Assembly (NCBI GenBank): GCA_016806645.1
Contig: JACSYO010000503.1
Span: 2,726,001 to 2,790,000, forward strand
From: Ophiodon elongatus
Lineage: Eukaryota > Chordata > Actinopteri > Perciformes > Hexagrammidae
Reading direction: 5' to 3'
Length of the DNA: 64,000 bases
The translations under genes were made by a program, and so were the position numbers. Below, piece by piece: positions 22,301 through 33,447 of this stretch (positions are counted from its first letter, which is position 1; each line of letters opens with the position of its first letter). A model generated the notes under the pieces. The model had not been told where the DNA came from. It was given only the letters and a program-made list of their open reading frames with translations, and made no database searches.

Positions 22301-23569
22301 CAAAATAAGAAAAACAACTGGGACTCAGCTCAGACATTTGAAATGCCACAGCACCGGCCCAGTTATATTGGGGTAGAACATTACGTGGTCAAATCATTTT
22401 GCATCATGAACTCACCTCAAGCATCTTCACCGTGGCACCCTCCTTTTCACTCACACACTCGCGGGGTTACCATGGAAACAAGGAGCCTACTGTTCTAGCC
22501 TCCTTACAAAGTGCTGCAGCCTCACAGCAGACCAAACCCGCCCCTGTTACAGCGTTCCAAGGATGCGGCATTGTCTGAACCAGCTGCAGACAAGTTAATG
22601 TTTTCGCAGAATCTCGGAGTTTCTAGTATAAATGACGTACTGTGAAAATAAATCCTTGAATACCAATTACATACTGGTGTCCCCGAAGTAACTGTTTGCA
22701 TTCCCTGGATAACACCCTCCAAAACTAGGCTACGCCTATGCTGTTTAATCCTTTGATGTCTGAAAAGACCACACAAAAGGGATTGTTAACAGGATGTTAC
22801 TCTGTTTAAACCAGCTGTAAGAAGAGGCAGCTCTTCTATAGTAGCAGGAGTATTAGTCCTGGAACAAGTCAATGATAAAACATCCAACTGTTCTCATAAA
22901 CCCAAATGTACTTAACTCCTATACTTGAGTTACAGTGAGCCAAACAATGTCTTTCCCAATCTTTCTGAAACGACTCTGATGGGAAAAGTTGATCCCATTT
23001 GGAAAAACAATAAAACTAGCCATCTTCATTTTTAATATTTCTTTTCAATTTTGATTTTGCTCGTTATCACATTTAGGGCCCAATCAGTTAAAAAGAAAGT
23101 GCTAAAACGTGTCATGTCTTTCTGTAATTTGGAAAAGCATTCGTGAAATGCTGATTATAATCTTTAGCAAAAACAAAATAAGTAGATGAATATGTCTTTT
23201 TTGTGGTGCAGAGTCTCTGGCAATCACTTGGTATTTAACTATATATGAAAGAGCACTTTAAGGCTTCATACTACTTACTGATAAATCAAGACATTGTAAA
23301 TACTCTCCTGGATGATAATCTGCTGACCAGGTGCTTAAGCATATTGCACGCCTGGAATGTAGACGGATGGGGAGGAAGCTCATTTTTCCTGATTAAAATT
23401 GAATTCAAGGCAGCAGTTGTAAATCACAAAAAATACGGTGATGGAGATTAATCATGTCACTCCAACTGTGTGATTTAAAAAGCCAGAAAGTGCTGTTTCA
23501 GCACTCATTATTTAAGGCCAACTGAAAGCATGTCTTCCCAGCCTGTTGTGTGAGTGGCATCCTCAAAAA
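19309..23569. other. Long unassigned noncoding stretch
   Basis: No transposon ends, microsatellites over 15 bases or coding signal recognised, apart from the candidate element at 20130-20380. Open frames (up to 105 codons at 20521-20838) show no domain, and the best of them are mirrored on the opposite strand. Confidence 0.45.
20130..20380. promoter_or_regulatory. Candidate conserved noncoding element
   Basis: A repeat-free block ending in ACATAAGTAATTAAATCCTC and CATAATGATTTATTTTTTTT. The minus strand is open for 87 codons (20092-20355) without any domain, which can also occur in conserved noncoding DNA. Speculative. Confidence 0.2.
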
Positions 23570-23875
23570 CAGAGGTTTTCAGAGTGGGAGGCGGGCCTCC
23601 CCAGGGGGGCTCCAAACAGGTTCAGTGGAGGCTCAGTGAATAAAAGTGAAAAACATTAGTTATTATATTACTTACCAAAGAAATATCACATTGGATCGCC
23701 TGAATGCGTCTCATTTGGTTGAAAAGATAGTTCTGAGATAAAGTAGTTTTGGGGAATTTTACTGGTTCTCTCACTTTCCCAGAGTTAGAAACTAATAAAT
23801 ACTTAGGACAGACCTTTTTCATGCCTTCATATGCTTTAGGCTCACAATCTCTTTGAAAGACTTTGAAAACCCCTG
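23570..23875. mobile_element. Non-autonomous hAT element with 8-bp target duplication
   Basis: The left end CAGAGGTTTTCAGAGTGGGA and the right end, read on the minus strand, CAGGGGTTTTCAAAGTCTTT form inverted repeats of about 16 bases. The flanks CTCAAAAA (23562-23569) and CTCTAAAA (23876-23883) agree at 7 of 8 positions, the 8-bp target duplication expected for hAT. At 306 bp it encodes nothing. Confidence 0.8.
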
Positions 23876-24127
23876 CTCTAAAACACTGCATTGCATGGAG
23901 GGATGGCTTTATTGAAGAGAGCAAAAACAAGGATCAGGGTTGAAGAAAAAGAAAGAAAAAAAAGAGTATGAATATAGAGATGTTTTATGAATATTTTATT
24001 GTGACTATTTAGTTTCGACTACACTTCCAATGCAAACCCATCCGCGTTGTTGTTATTATTAGACGCACAAAGACGTAGTGAAAAGACCAATAAAGCCCAC
24101 AAAGGACTGGTGGGACAAACAAAAAAA
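23876..24127. other. Unassigned noncoding stretch
   Basis: Includes a purine-rich AGAAAAAGAAAGAAAAAAAA stretch near 23945. Nothing else recognised. Confidence 0.45.
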
Positions 24128-24222
24128 GGACTTTCACCCAGGAGGCTTAAGTTGCACGTTCTAAAACGACAACATTTTAGCCCAAACCACAATCTTTATT
24201 CGTAAACCTAACTAAGTTTGAC
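24128..24222 (+). repeat. Family S fragment 1
   Basis: GGACTTTCACCCAGGAGGC, then AGCCCAAACCACAATCTTTA and CGTAAACCTAACTAAGTTT. The same motif order recurs at 29128, 35985 and 44205 and, on the minus strand, at 45668, 53735, 58295 and 62280. Confidence 0.6.
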
Positions 24223-24453
24223 GCGTTTGGGTGTATTTTGAGCAGATTTGAGAATTTCTGTTCGCTGCAAGGAGAAACCTGCTCAGAGCTGAACCGACCG
24301 TTCTTGCGGAAAGTTGACTCAAGGTGTCCTGACCAAGTGTCAGTGTGTGACAAGTTGGTAATGAGAATGGGTTGGTATTTCAATAAATATAGCAACGAAG
24401 AAACATACTGACTTGGAAGGCTATACATTTTTTTAGAGCCCTCATAAGACATA

Positions 24454-24671
24454 TCGATGGCCGAAGATCAAAACCTCCTATCTGAAAAATTCACTTTTAA
24501 AACAACAACTTGTTTTCTTGCAGAATGCTATTTGTTAAGGATACCCAATACATAATACAAAGTACAAAAAAATACAAAAAGAAAGAAGAATATACAAAGT
24601 GCAGATAGGAGGTTATTGCACTTTTCCTGGATCATTTTGCAGATAGGAGGTTATTGCACTTTGGCCATCGA
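24454..24671 (+). mobile_element. MITE 'TCGATGGCC', copy 1
   Basis: The 218-bp element starts TCGATGGCCGAAGATCAAAA and ends TTGGCCATCGA, with inverted repeats of about 34 bases that include CCTCCTATCTG / CAGATAGGAGG. TA lies at 24452-24453 and 24672-24673, a probable TA target duplication as in Tc1/mariner-type insertion. Two perfect 24-base direct repeats (24601-24624 and 24639-24662) sit next to the right end. Non-coding. Copies 2 and 3 are at 51275 (inverted) and 56875. Confidence 0.8.
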
Positions 24672-24673
24672 TA

Positions 24674-26864
24674 TGACATCTGTACACACTTAGTGGTACC
24701 AAAAGGGTTTTATAGCAATTTTTGCCCATTTAGTTTTCATTAAATAAGGTATTGAATTCCTTCCAGAAAAACACACTTGAAACCAAATCCCACAGTGCAG
24801 TTTTGTAGACTTCCTATTCTCTGGCATCCTTTCATCACATTAAACAGGGGCCACAATTGCCCCCTTGTCTGTATTCAGAGACTGTATGTTTAACAGCAAT
24901 ATCACTATTGAACCAAGAGGTTGTGGCTGAACTCGATTTGCATAAAAGTATGCAATTAAACATAGCGCTGCCACCACCGTGAGACATTATTCTTATGCAA
25001 GAACGCGACTGGACAATCACCAAGTGTAATTTGCATTCAAATCGGTGATTGAATAAGCACTGACCATCCGAGCAGCATCTGTAAGTGAGTAAGTGACCAC
25101 AATTAGCCCACAGCAGTCCGCAGCATCACGGGAGGAAAAGGACCCACTGGGCCTCATGCACGAGCCGCTCGCTTGAACAAGGAGCAATATTAACCAATTT
25201 TCTTGTCTCTTGAATTCTTACATAGGAACGAACACAACGCCTACTGTCATTGGAGTCATGTGCAATTAGTCTGCAGTTATCAAAGCCTAAGTTTTTCACT
25301 AATGAATGGTGTATTTTATTACTTTGAAGCACTTTTGAGTTTGAGAACCCCTTTATAAATTACACTTCATAGTTATGTTGACATTTTTCTGACTCCGCAA
25401 TTCAAATGTTGGCCTAATCAAATAGCCTAATGATATCACCATTATTTTCCATTGGCTATTGATGCTTTTGTATAAAACTACAATATCAATATTAACATCT
25501 CAATCTGCTAAGACGCTTTTCATATTGAACCGTTTCTTCTTTATTTGACAGAACGACTCTCATACAGAATTAACAGCTCTGGTTATTGTTCCCCATTTCA
25601 TGGCTTTAGCAGGGCTTCAATATAGGACATATGGGGCAGGACGCGGAGCCTCATATGGAAATATTGCTGCATTAATTACGTGGTTACTATCTACAAACAC
25701 ACCTGTGGCATACACTGGTCATTTACACAGTTATTTGGATCTGACGATCAAAGGACAATCCCTCCATCGTCTGGAAAGACACTCACTTAAAGTTGCAGAA
25801 ATGGCGTCAGTACCCCATTATCCTCAAGAGCAGTATAACCAGGAATCATTTATTTGGATCTGTCCAATGTCTTTTGATTTGCTTTTTAACTGAACTCAAA
25901 ATTATTTCTTAAACAATGTCATCTTTTTTTTTATATAATGGTTATTGCCACATGGACTTGAAAAAAAATAAGAGCTAGATATGAAAGTGTTAATTCTGTA
26001 CATTTCATTTTGGTTTTATTGACATACAGATTGATTTATCTCAGCTTCCCCTACGATCAAGAATGAGGTCTGCCACAGCTCTGAAATGGACTACAAGATG
26101 GTGCCGAGATGGAAGAATGCAGATAAATGAAGCTTAAGCATATTTTGAACTACATAAAGTAGATTAAAACCCAACAATTTTGTTAAACCCTGACAGACCG
26201 TGGGCTTTTCTTCAGCATTATTATTTTTTGACTCAAAAAGAAAAGTAGAAAAGAGTCGAGTCCGTGTGCAGTCCTCCTCCTGTTTGTTGAGTTGAAAGGT
26301 CATCAGCGAAACACAAATCTTTTTCGGTTGAGATGCTTCTTTATTTGAAGAAGGGTTTTAAATAAAAGGTTGCCTTTTTATCAAATTTACAAGGCAGCTG
26401 TTTAATTAGTCAAGTAGAAACGGAATGGAAAGGCCATGGCATAAAGAATTATTACAGCCATCGAGCTGGGAAAATTAGTGCCGTCTTGCATCATAACTTT
26501 CGATGCATTGCAGAGTATATTGTAAAATTGTGGGGCTGTGGGCTTCCAATCATTTAGTCATGTTTCAGCATCAAAGAGTGCAGTCATTGGTAGCCCCCGC
26601 TCATTTTCTAATTCTATTCTTACTGTAAAGGGCTTTGAATTAAATAGTAGCATCTCCTTTCAGATGCAGCCACCGAGAAGTTGGCCGACAGCCAGTTTAC
26701 AGCCGACTTCCAGCCGCATGGCCCCGCCCCTCCGCCTGTTGCCTGAAAGGGAGAGTCTAGATTCCACTGTAGGGCTGTGTGTTTCTCAACTTCAATAATG
26801 TTTGCCTCCACTCAGTTGTCAATAGTTATTATTTACTTATTTTAAAAGCATAAGGCCTGCTTTT
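24674..26864. other. Unassigned noncoding stretch
   Basis: No repeat ends or coding signal recognised. A 97-codon frame at 25600-25893 has no domain. 26455-26690 is repeat-free and moderately AT-rich. Confidence 0.45.
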
Positions 26865-26960
26865 CAGTGGTGGAATGTAATTAAGCACATTTACTCAAGA
26901 AAAGTTATTGTGCTTTGCGTAGTAATATTTACATTTTAATCTACTTTATATATCCAGTTC
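26865..26960 (+). mobile_element. CAGTGGTGGAA-type DNA transposon, left end
   Basis: CAGTGGTGGAATGTAATTAA followed by CACATTTACTCAAG and TACATTTTAATCTACTTTAT is the left end of the same element seen inverted at 19205-19308. A degenerate body may run to about 27250, where GCTCCACCTGGTG could be the decayed right end; I cannot establish this. Confidence 0.65.
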
Positions 26961-28835
26961 GGCTAAGTCTGTTTAATAATGTACCTCTTACAGCTTTTAT
27001 GGACAGAATAGGTGGTATAATAAGTAACTGGAGGGGTGTCTCCTTCAGCTGTCTAGCTATTTTAAACATAAAAACAACAATATCTATCGATGTTTTACAA
27101 AAAGCTTCAGCATAATGATTTCATGACCTCATCTTCATGATATCATGATATGAGAACGATATGATAATACTCATTAAAAGTATGTTCTGTGAGGGAAGCA
27201 CAGGCACAGTACTACAACTTCAGCTTCGATCATTACTGCTCCACCTGGTGAATATATAAACCGATGCAATTGGTTTCCACATATGGCGCCATAGGGAAAT
27301 TAAGAGTTGGCCCGTGTTCTCTATATCATGTCTCGGGATCTACTAACAGCCGAGGTCCGTCACAGATTGGCACAGAGGGAGGAGAAATCCAAGGTGGCTG
27401 CATCTGTAAGGCCTGATTTAGACCTTTTTATCACCAAAGGTTACAGGGTGCACAGTTTATGCACCACACACACCACACTCTGCTCCCAGCACATACCCAT
27501 ACACATACAAATACAAACTACTGTACACACACCGCCATACTGACACTGCATCTAATCCTAGCTTCAGGTGCTGCCCCGATCTCAAGAAAATAATGTCCAA
27601 GTGCAACATCAATCTTGGTAACGATGGGCTTTGTACCGGCAATCAAACACTAATGGAACAACTGAACTTGTTGCCTTGAAACAACCCATTCAGCATTTAG
27701 TGAACCACGCTGTATCGACAAACAATGGCTCCAATTATGTAAAATAAATAAATACGCCAGGACCCGCGGACACTGAGTGGCCACCTTATTCAGCTTTCGC
27801 AACAGTACCTTCAAATGATAAATTGAAGCATTTATCTTAGTTCATATTAGATGGATTTCTCCAGCTGTAGCCAAGCTGCTTTTTTTTCTGATGCAGGATA
27901 ACACATGAGGGAGGCAGGCTTGACATAACCCATGCCCACGAATGTCTGACTTACTGAGTACACTGTTAGTGTGGGAGGGAGGGGGGAGTACACAGCACCG
28001 AATATCCACAAGGGGTTTCCAGCATTTCATAGTCGCAGTAGAGAAACTGCTGCATCTTAGCCAGCATACATCTCTTATATGAGCATTTCCCATAAGGGGA
28101 CCACGAAAAGCAGAGCTCGATTCTGAGACAATACAAAACTGATAGTTCTGGTTTCTGACACAGGGAATAGTTTTTCTTAATTACATTTGAGCATTTTGCG
28201 ATATGCTTCTAATAATAAAAGGGTCCTAGAGTATCCCTTTGCTGGTAATAATTTCAAATAATTCCTGTTTTTATTGATTATTATGAAAAGATTTCACACA
28301 AAAGGTACACCCCGTACAACTGTTTTACACTGTTATCTAGGTTGAATTCATTTTCATTGTCCGAAAATTCAGCTTTTAAAACATCAACTTGTTTCGGTTC
28401 AGTACCAAAGCAGAAACTAGTGTGATGTTGTTATCGCTTAGCAAAAGCTGCAGTGAAAAGGTCGGGGCACAAAGTCCAGTTTTCTCCCAGAAGTCAATGT
28501 TGTGTTCCTTTTAACCGTGAAGGCGTTCTCTCGCTAATCCTCCAGCACCTTCCCCATTCACACAAATGTCTTTAGTTATTCTGGTTGATTAGTCCCGTGC
28601 TCAAATTGAGGTTGGTTGGCGCTACGTATGCTGTGGATTAAATTAAGTCACCAAAAACACCATGTGCTAATTTGAAATTCGAGTTTCCACTATGTTTTAA
28701 ACAGGCATGCTAAACGGCATATTGAGCTTGTGAAACAGGTTGAGGTGAAACAAAACAGTAAACAGTAAAGAGAGGGAATTAGTGGTTTCAGGCCCACACA
28801 ACAGGAGTCTAATCAGGCAGAAAAAGTGAAAACAG

Positions 28836-28836
<1 letters not shown>
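26961..28836. other. Unassigned noncoding stretch
   Basis: May hold the decayed body of the preceding transposon up to 27250. 27140-27165 has overlapping ATGATATCATGATAT palindromes. No coding signal. Confidence 0.4.

Positions 28837-28924
<88 letters not shown>
28837..28924. repeat. (TG)44 microsatellite
   Basis: 88 uninterrupted bases of TG. Purity and length imply high mutability and length polymorphism, and alternating purine-pyrimidine favours Z-DNA. Confidence 0.98.
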
Positions 28925-28928
<4 letters not shown>

Positions 28929-29127
28929 AGTTCAGCCCAGTCGCCAGGAAAAATGTTGGAATTGTACGATTCTGCAAACCATGGATATGTTGACTAACAA
29001 CGTTTTTGCATTCGGTCAGATTAAGTGACGTAGTACAAGGAGCGTTACGCAGGACAAGTCACATATCTGGAGACGATTTTTGAAAGTCACTCGATTATAA
29101 CGAGTACAACAATCGAAAATAGTCCAC

Positions 29128-29210
29128 GATGGGCAAACACAGGACTCTCACCCAGGAGACCACGGTTCATGTCCCACGTGAAGTAAAGGATGACTTGACG
29201 CTTGTAGGTA
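29128..29210 (+). repeat. Family S fragment 2
   Basis: CACAGGACTCTCACCCAGGA, GACCACGGTTCATGTCCCAC and GTGAAGTAAAGGATGACTTG parallel 44380-44430 (CATTCACCCAGGACACCATC, TATGTCCCATGTGAAAACAG). Confidence 0.6.
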
Positions 29211-29267
29211 ACATTGTCAACAAATCCGTCTCATACTGACGCTCGGTTCAATTCAAAGGGTCGACTG

Positions 29268-29500
29268 TGGGTCAGAGGTCATCCTGCCTCAATTAGAGGA
29301 TTGGTGGTTCGATCCCCGGCTCCTCCGGTCCATGTCGATGTGTCCACTGTCCAACTTGAATGAGTTGGTTAGTTAGGCAGGTGGCACCTTGCATGGTAGC
29401 CCCTGTGTGAATGAGTGAATGACATGGTGGTGGTAAAGCGCTTTGACTGGTTGGAAGACTAGAAAAGAGCTATATAAGTACAAGTTCATTTACCATTTAC
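29268..29500 (+). mobile_element. tRNA-derived SINE with LINE-like tail, plus strand
   Basis: Same family as the minus-strand copy at 15119-15346. The B box GGTTCGATCCC is at 29306-29316, followed by CCATGTCGATGTGTCC, GGCAGGTGGCACCTTGCATG, AATGAGTGAATGACATGG, AAAGCGCTTTGACTGG and the tail TATATAAGTACAAGTTCATT ending TACCATTTAC. The A-box area (GTGGGTCAGAGG) is decayed. Confidence 0.8.
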
Positions 29501-29605
29501 ACCTGCTCTCACTTCATTATACACTGGGCAGCCCAGCGCTTCAATCTATAATGCAATAAACATGTGGTTACTGTTAATTAATTCCAACAAAAATAGTAAA
29601 AAAAA

Positions 29606-29760
29606 ACACATCATGGTTGGGCTTTAAATAAGTGTGTAAACTAAGAAGTGTAAACGATGTAACATTAATATGGAAAACACGTTAACTTCCAAATTGGGTT
29701 GACCACAAACTTTCCTTAACTTTAACCAAGTACTTAAGTTGCCTAAACTTAGAAGGCAGA
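29606..29760 (-). repeat. Family S fragment 3
   Basis: CACATCATGGTTGGGCTTTA, AAGTGTGTAAACTAAG and GTAAACGATGTAACATTAAT match 62449-62510 and 53840-53880. They are followed by TTTAACCAAGTACTTAAGTT and GCCTAAACTTAG in the opposite sense, so this copy is rearranged or composite. Confidence 0.5.
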
Positions 29761-30261
29761 CAATCAAAACACAGACGGATCCCCTCTTGCAGGGCCATGT
29801 GAAAACACTACCCACATAAGTCTTTTGGCTCAGTCTTGTGCGTATCTATGTCGAACCTTTCCCCCCTAAAGCAACACCTACTCAAGTAAGACTCCACTGC
29901 AACAACGGGAGTCAGGGTTCTCTCACTACAATAACAGATTGATTTGTATCCACACAACCATACGAAGCCACAATCATGATGGGTCACTTTTATTTCAGCT
30001 TTCTATTTCCGTGTGCTGTCTGAGGCAGGCAAACTTTTAAGAACAAAAGGGGTGAGATCAGTGAGTTTAGTGAGAGAAGTCATGGTTCTCACTCCCTTGT
30101 GTGAGAGATCTTACAGTCTACTTTTGATCATTATTAAAAGACCAAGCATCAAAGGTGCAGTGGCACCCTATTGTTTCTGTAGGCTTTCTTTCATTCTCTT
30201 TTTTTTTTATCTTAGTCTGTGCCTTTGGACCTCTTCACAGAGGACATTCTGACAACCGCAG
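29761..30261. other. Unassigned noncoding stretch
   Basis: No repeats or coding signal recognised; 30013-30252 is open for 79 codons without a domain. Confidence 0.45.
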
Positions 30262-30480
30262 ATAAAATTAATTAACCATTAATGAGGACCGCATTCAATT
30301 TAAAGGATGCAGTTCTAGTGCTATGATGCCTGTTTGCTAATTGGCATGGCTCAATGGGGCTCATAAATTGCTAATGTTATTAGTTTCCCCTGTGCTTTTG
30401 TCTCATAAGAATCAATAATCCCTGCGGGGTCAATTTGTCAGAAATTTGGCACATTGATCTGTCACAATTGAAGATTGATT
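30262..30480. promoter_or_regulatory. Candidate conserved noncoding element
   Basis: Repeat-free and AT-rich: AAAATTAATTAACCATTAAT, TGTTTGCTAATTGGCATGG, CATAAATTGCTAATGTTATT, AGAATCAATAATCCC and GATTGATTTAACAATCAAC. Dense homeodomain-type and PBX/TALE-like (ATCAAT) motifs over 200 bases are typical of developmental enhancers. Of all stretches here this looks most like an element under constraint, but conservation was not tested. Confidence 0.35.
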
Positions 30481-30510
30481 TAACAATCAACAGTCACGTT
30501 AACAGTTCCC

Positions 30511-30910
30511 ATTCATTCACAAATCTCTATCGGCTCACTATCGTTGTTCGCTCTCTTTGTTAAACCAACCAGATTGTTGCCATAGTTTCCCTGAGCCAAT
30601 CAAATCGTTGCTGTCAAATGTTAAAGCTGCTCTCCTCTTTGCTGCTGTCAGCTGTCACTTCGGTACGAACCACTGCGACCCCCTCAAGCCCATTCACCTC
30701 CAGATTGCATCATATCATGCTCCACATCACTTAATTGGATCTTCAGCCAACTCCCGTCACCACCAACACCACCACCAACACCACCTCAACTCCGGTTGGA
30801 AATATTCCTGGAGAAATCCATCACCACCTGCTTTAATATTCACCACAGGGTCTGATTGCCCTAAAAGACTCTTCATCTTATTGTGCAACTAGTAATGAAT
30901 TATTGTTGAC
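30511..30910 (+). repeat. Dispersed repeat R, copy 2
   Basis: Collinear with 18059-18472: TTAAACCAACCAGATTGTTG, AGCCAATCAAATCGTTGCTG, TGCTGCTGTCAGCTGTCACT, AATGAATTATTGTTG. This copy has a CACCAA-type tandem expansion at 30757-30788 that copy 1 lacks (single CATCACCACCAAC). Confidence 0.65.
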
Positions 30911-30917
30911 TCTAAAG

Positions 30918-31432
30918 CAGGGATCGGCAACCTTTTTGATACGAAGTGCCATTCTCTAATTGTTCTTGTTAATCAGTGTGCCATATCAACTTAAAGGTTG
31001 ACGTTAAGTTTAATTATGACACCACATCAAATCTCCAACGGATCGGTCATTTCATTCCATCCATATAGGCAACGTGGATAAATAAAGATATTTCTCTGTA
31101 ATGAGGACATACTAATTACATATGAGAGCGCTATACAAGAAGGCTGCCATTCTTAAGAAAACATCCACATCTGAAAATCATTAACCAGCAATCTTGTTCA
31201 TCAGCAATCGACATCAAATTCTGCAAAGAAGGCAACGAGTAGCTAATCAGAGACTCAGTAGGGCGGGTCTTCAAGGAATGTGGGTGGGGAATAAAATCAA
31301 TCAAACTACCGTAAATAACAAGCTGCAAACTGCCAATTACTGTGAAGGAGGTCATTTGGCATGTGCATGAGAGGCACTTCAACATTTAAAAAAAACCTAT
31401 TGCTAGTGTGCCATTGGTTAAGCTGCCGCCTG
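30918..31432. mobile_element. Non-autonomous hAT element (CAGGGATCGGCAACC ends)
   Basis: The left end CAGGGATCGGCAACCTTTTT followed by GATACGAAGTGCCAT is the hAT-type terminus common in vertebrates. The right end GTGTGCCATTGGTTAAGCTG CCGCCTG is its decayed inverse. The left flank CTCTAAAG has the shape of a hAT target, but the right flank CCTACGGT does not match. A minus-strand 84-codon frame inside has no transposase motif. Confidence 0.6.
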
Positions 31433-31688
31433 CCTACGGTGGCCTACTTCAGCTCCAAACAAAAGTCCCTCCTGATTGAAATGCAGGGAATCATGTTTTT
31501 GATTGCTTTCTTGTGTTTTAACCACTGAGGTTTTTTTACCTAAAACTGTGACATGGAAATCGATTTGAAAGAAAAGAAATATCATACATTTCTCTGCATC
31601 GCAATTATCATCTACAGCTGTTGTTGTGTTGTGTAATGTTAAATGTTTCCTACCAAGTGTGTATTTGTTTACTTGATATTCAGTAATG

Positions 31689-31690
<2 letters not shown>

Positions 31691-31719
<29 letters not shown>

Positions 31720-31728
31720 TGTATATAT
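31691..31728. repeat. (GTAT)n microsatellite
   Basis: About nine ATGT units ending in TATATATAA, start of a compound simple-repeat tract that runs to 31836. Confidence 0.95.
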
Positions 31729-31747
31729 AATATCGATAGATAGATAT

Positions 31748-31773
31748 GTGTGTCTGTATATATACAGACACAC
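31748..31773. repeat. Perfect 26-bp palindrome in compound microsatellite
   Basis: GTGTGTCTGTATA is followed directly by TATACAGACACAC, its exact reverse complement, with no spacer. It can extrude as a cruciform. It lies between the GTAT and TG tracts. Confidence 0.85.
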
Positions 31774-31790
31774 ACTCACACGTATGTATT

Positions 31791-31792
<2 letters not shown>

Positions 31793-31836
<44 letters not shown>
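31793..31836. repeat. (TG)22 microsatellite
   Basis: Uninterrupted TG run, last part of the compound tract. Confidence 0.97.
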
Positions 31837-31839
<3 letters not shown>

Positions 31840-33447
31840 ATTAATATATATCATGTATATTCAATGATCGAATAAATGAATAGAAGAAGAAGACATGTTC
31901 TTATGATCTTGGGAAAAGAAATTCTGAATTATTGCGCATCAAGTTTTTCTCAATCACAGAAACAAGAAACCAAAAACAAAAATCTGCAGCAGAACATCAT
32001 TAAGTAAAACAGCAATAAATAAGAGATCATTTTTATGGGAACTGGGGATGGATGTGTTTTCTAGCACACCACTGCCAGCACTGTGAAGATATTAAGCTCA
32101 TTCAAGGGTAAATGTTTAAATGAATGCTCCATCATTCCATAGATGCAACCTCCTACACAGTTCAGCAAAGCACCCTCATATCGTCCTGATTTAGTTCGTT
32201 AATTTTTTTGTCTGTTCTGGGTTTTGTTATTGCTCAAGTTCACATTTCAACTGACTCTTAAAAAAAAAAAAAAAGTGAAATGAAAGACTGTGCTTTAGAG
32301 TAGTTTTTAGGTTTATTTTTCAGCGAGGTTTGCCCTGCTGAAGATCCAGGATTTTACATCACTTATCCAAAGAAAACAATCGCCCAAAGGCCTGCGTTGC
32401 CTGCGTTGCCTGCGTTGCCTGCGTTGCCTGCAATTCTACAAGTTTCCGAGCAGTTTTGTGTGCAGCAGAGGAGCCTGTCAGTCCATCAAACACGGTTTTG
32501 TGAAAACTGGGTCAGAATGAGGCGAATGATTTGAAAGTGGAAAATGCGCACCTATGCTTATTAAAGCATGTCAAGTTGGGATTTATTGAACTGCACGGGG
32601 GTGCCTAACTTGAGGCAAAGAACATTTATATTTTGAGATAAAGATATTTCACTGAGCATTACATCGATTGCAGTTGCCGAGATGTGAGAGATTACAGATG
32701 TCAAGACATTTTTAACCAAATATTCCTCATTCACCTCGCCTCCCCACATGTCTTTTATGAATAACTTCTGACTTTATTGTTTGGAGAGGTTGATGAAAAA
32801 TAAAATAAACCTCATGCCATAGAGGTTAGCATAACCCCTTACTTTGTTTTTAAACTGTGCCTTGTAGAGTGCAGCAGGCTGCCTGCATGGGGGGGAAGAA
32901 GTGTGACAACTTCAATGTTTCCGCTTTTACCTTACAGACATGTCCTCATATCCTCTGCCTTCTCTTTTTTTATCATCAAATTATCCTCATCCAATATTCT
33001 CCGAGCGCTCTCCTCTTTTCTTTCCCCTCATTGTTGTGAGGTGATGTCACCTTGACATGAAGGTAGAAACATCTTGCATTCCCCCCGCCGTTCTATCGGT
33101 GGGCTGACCCGTGGGTCGCGGGAAATTCTCAACGGGGATGGACTCGCAGCGGAGCGTCTACCTTTATCTAATTATATGACAGCTTCAAGGGAGGGAGAGC
33201 TGCTGCTCCACGATCCCTTCATGGCGCCTAATATCCCATTCCTTTTCATATCGAATCTTTTTGTTCAAAGCAGCCCTTTAATGCTCGCTGCACCCTCATC
33301 ACCCAGGCACTGCGAGAGAGGGAAGAGGCTTCAAGCACGGGCAAAAAAAGTGAGTTTCTCCAATCACACCTATTGAAGGATGTGTCGGATGGATTGCATC
33401 ACTTTGTGTTTAAGGCCCCTTCCTAAAATATTTCCCTGTGTGAGGCC

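Noticed and set aside
28840..29028. Open frame encoding Cys-Val repeats
   Set aside because: Translation of the TG microsatellite.
29268..29340. tRNA gene at the GGTTCGATCCC box
   Set aside because: No cloverleaf around the B box, and the sequence continues into a LINE-like tail shared with 15119-15346.
32391..32431. CRISPR-like direct repeats
   Set aside because: Contiguous nine-base units without spacers, in a vertebrate context.
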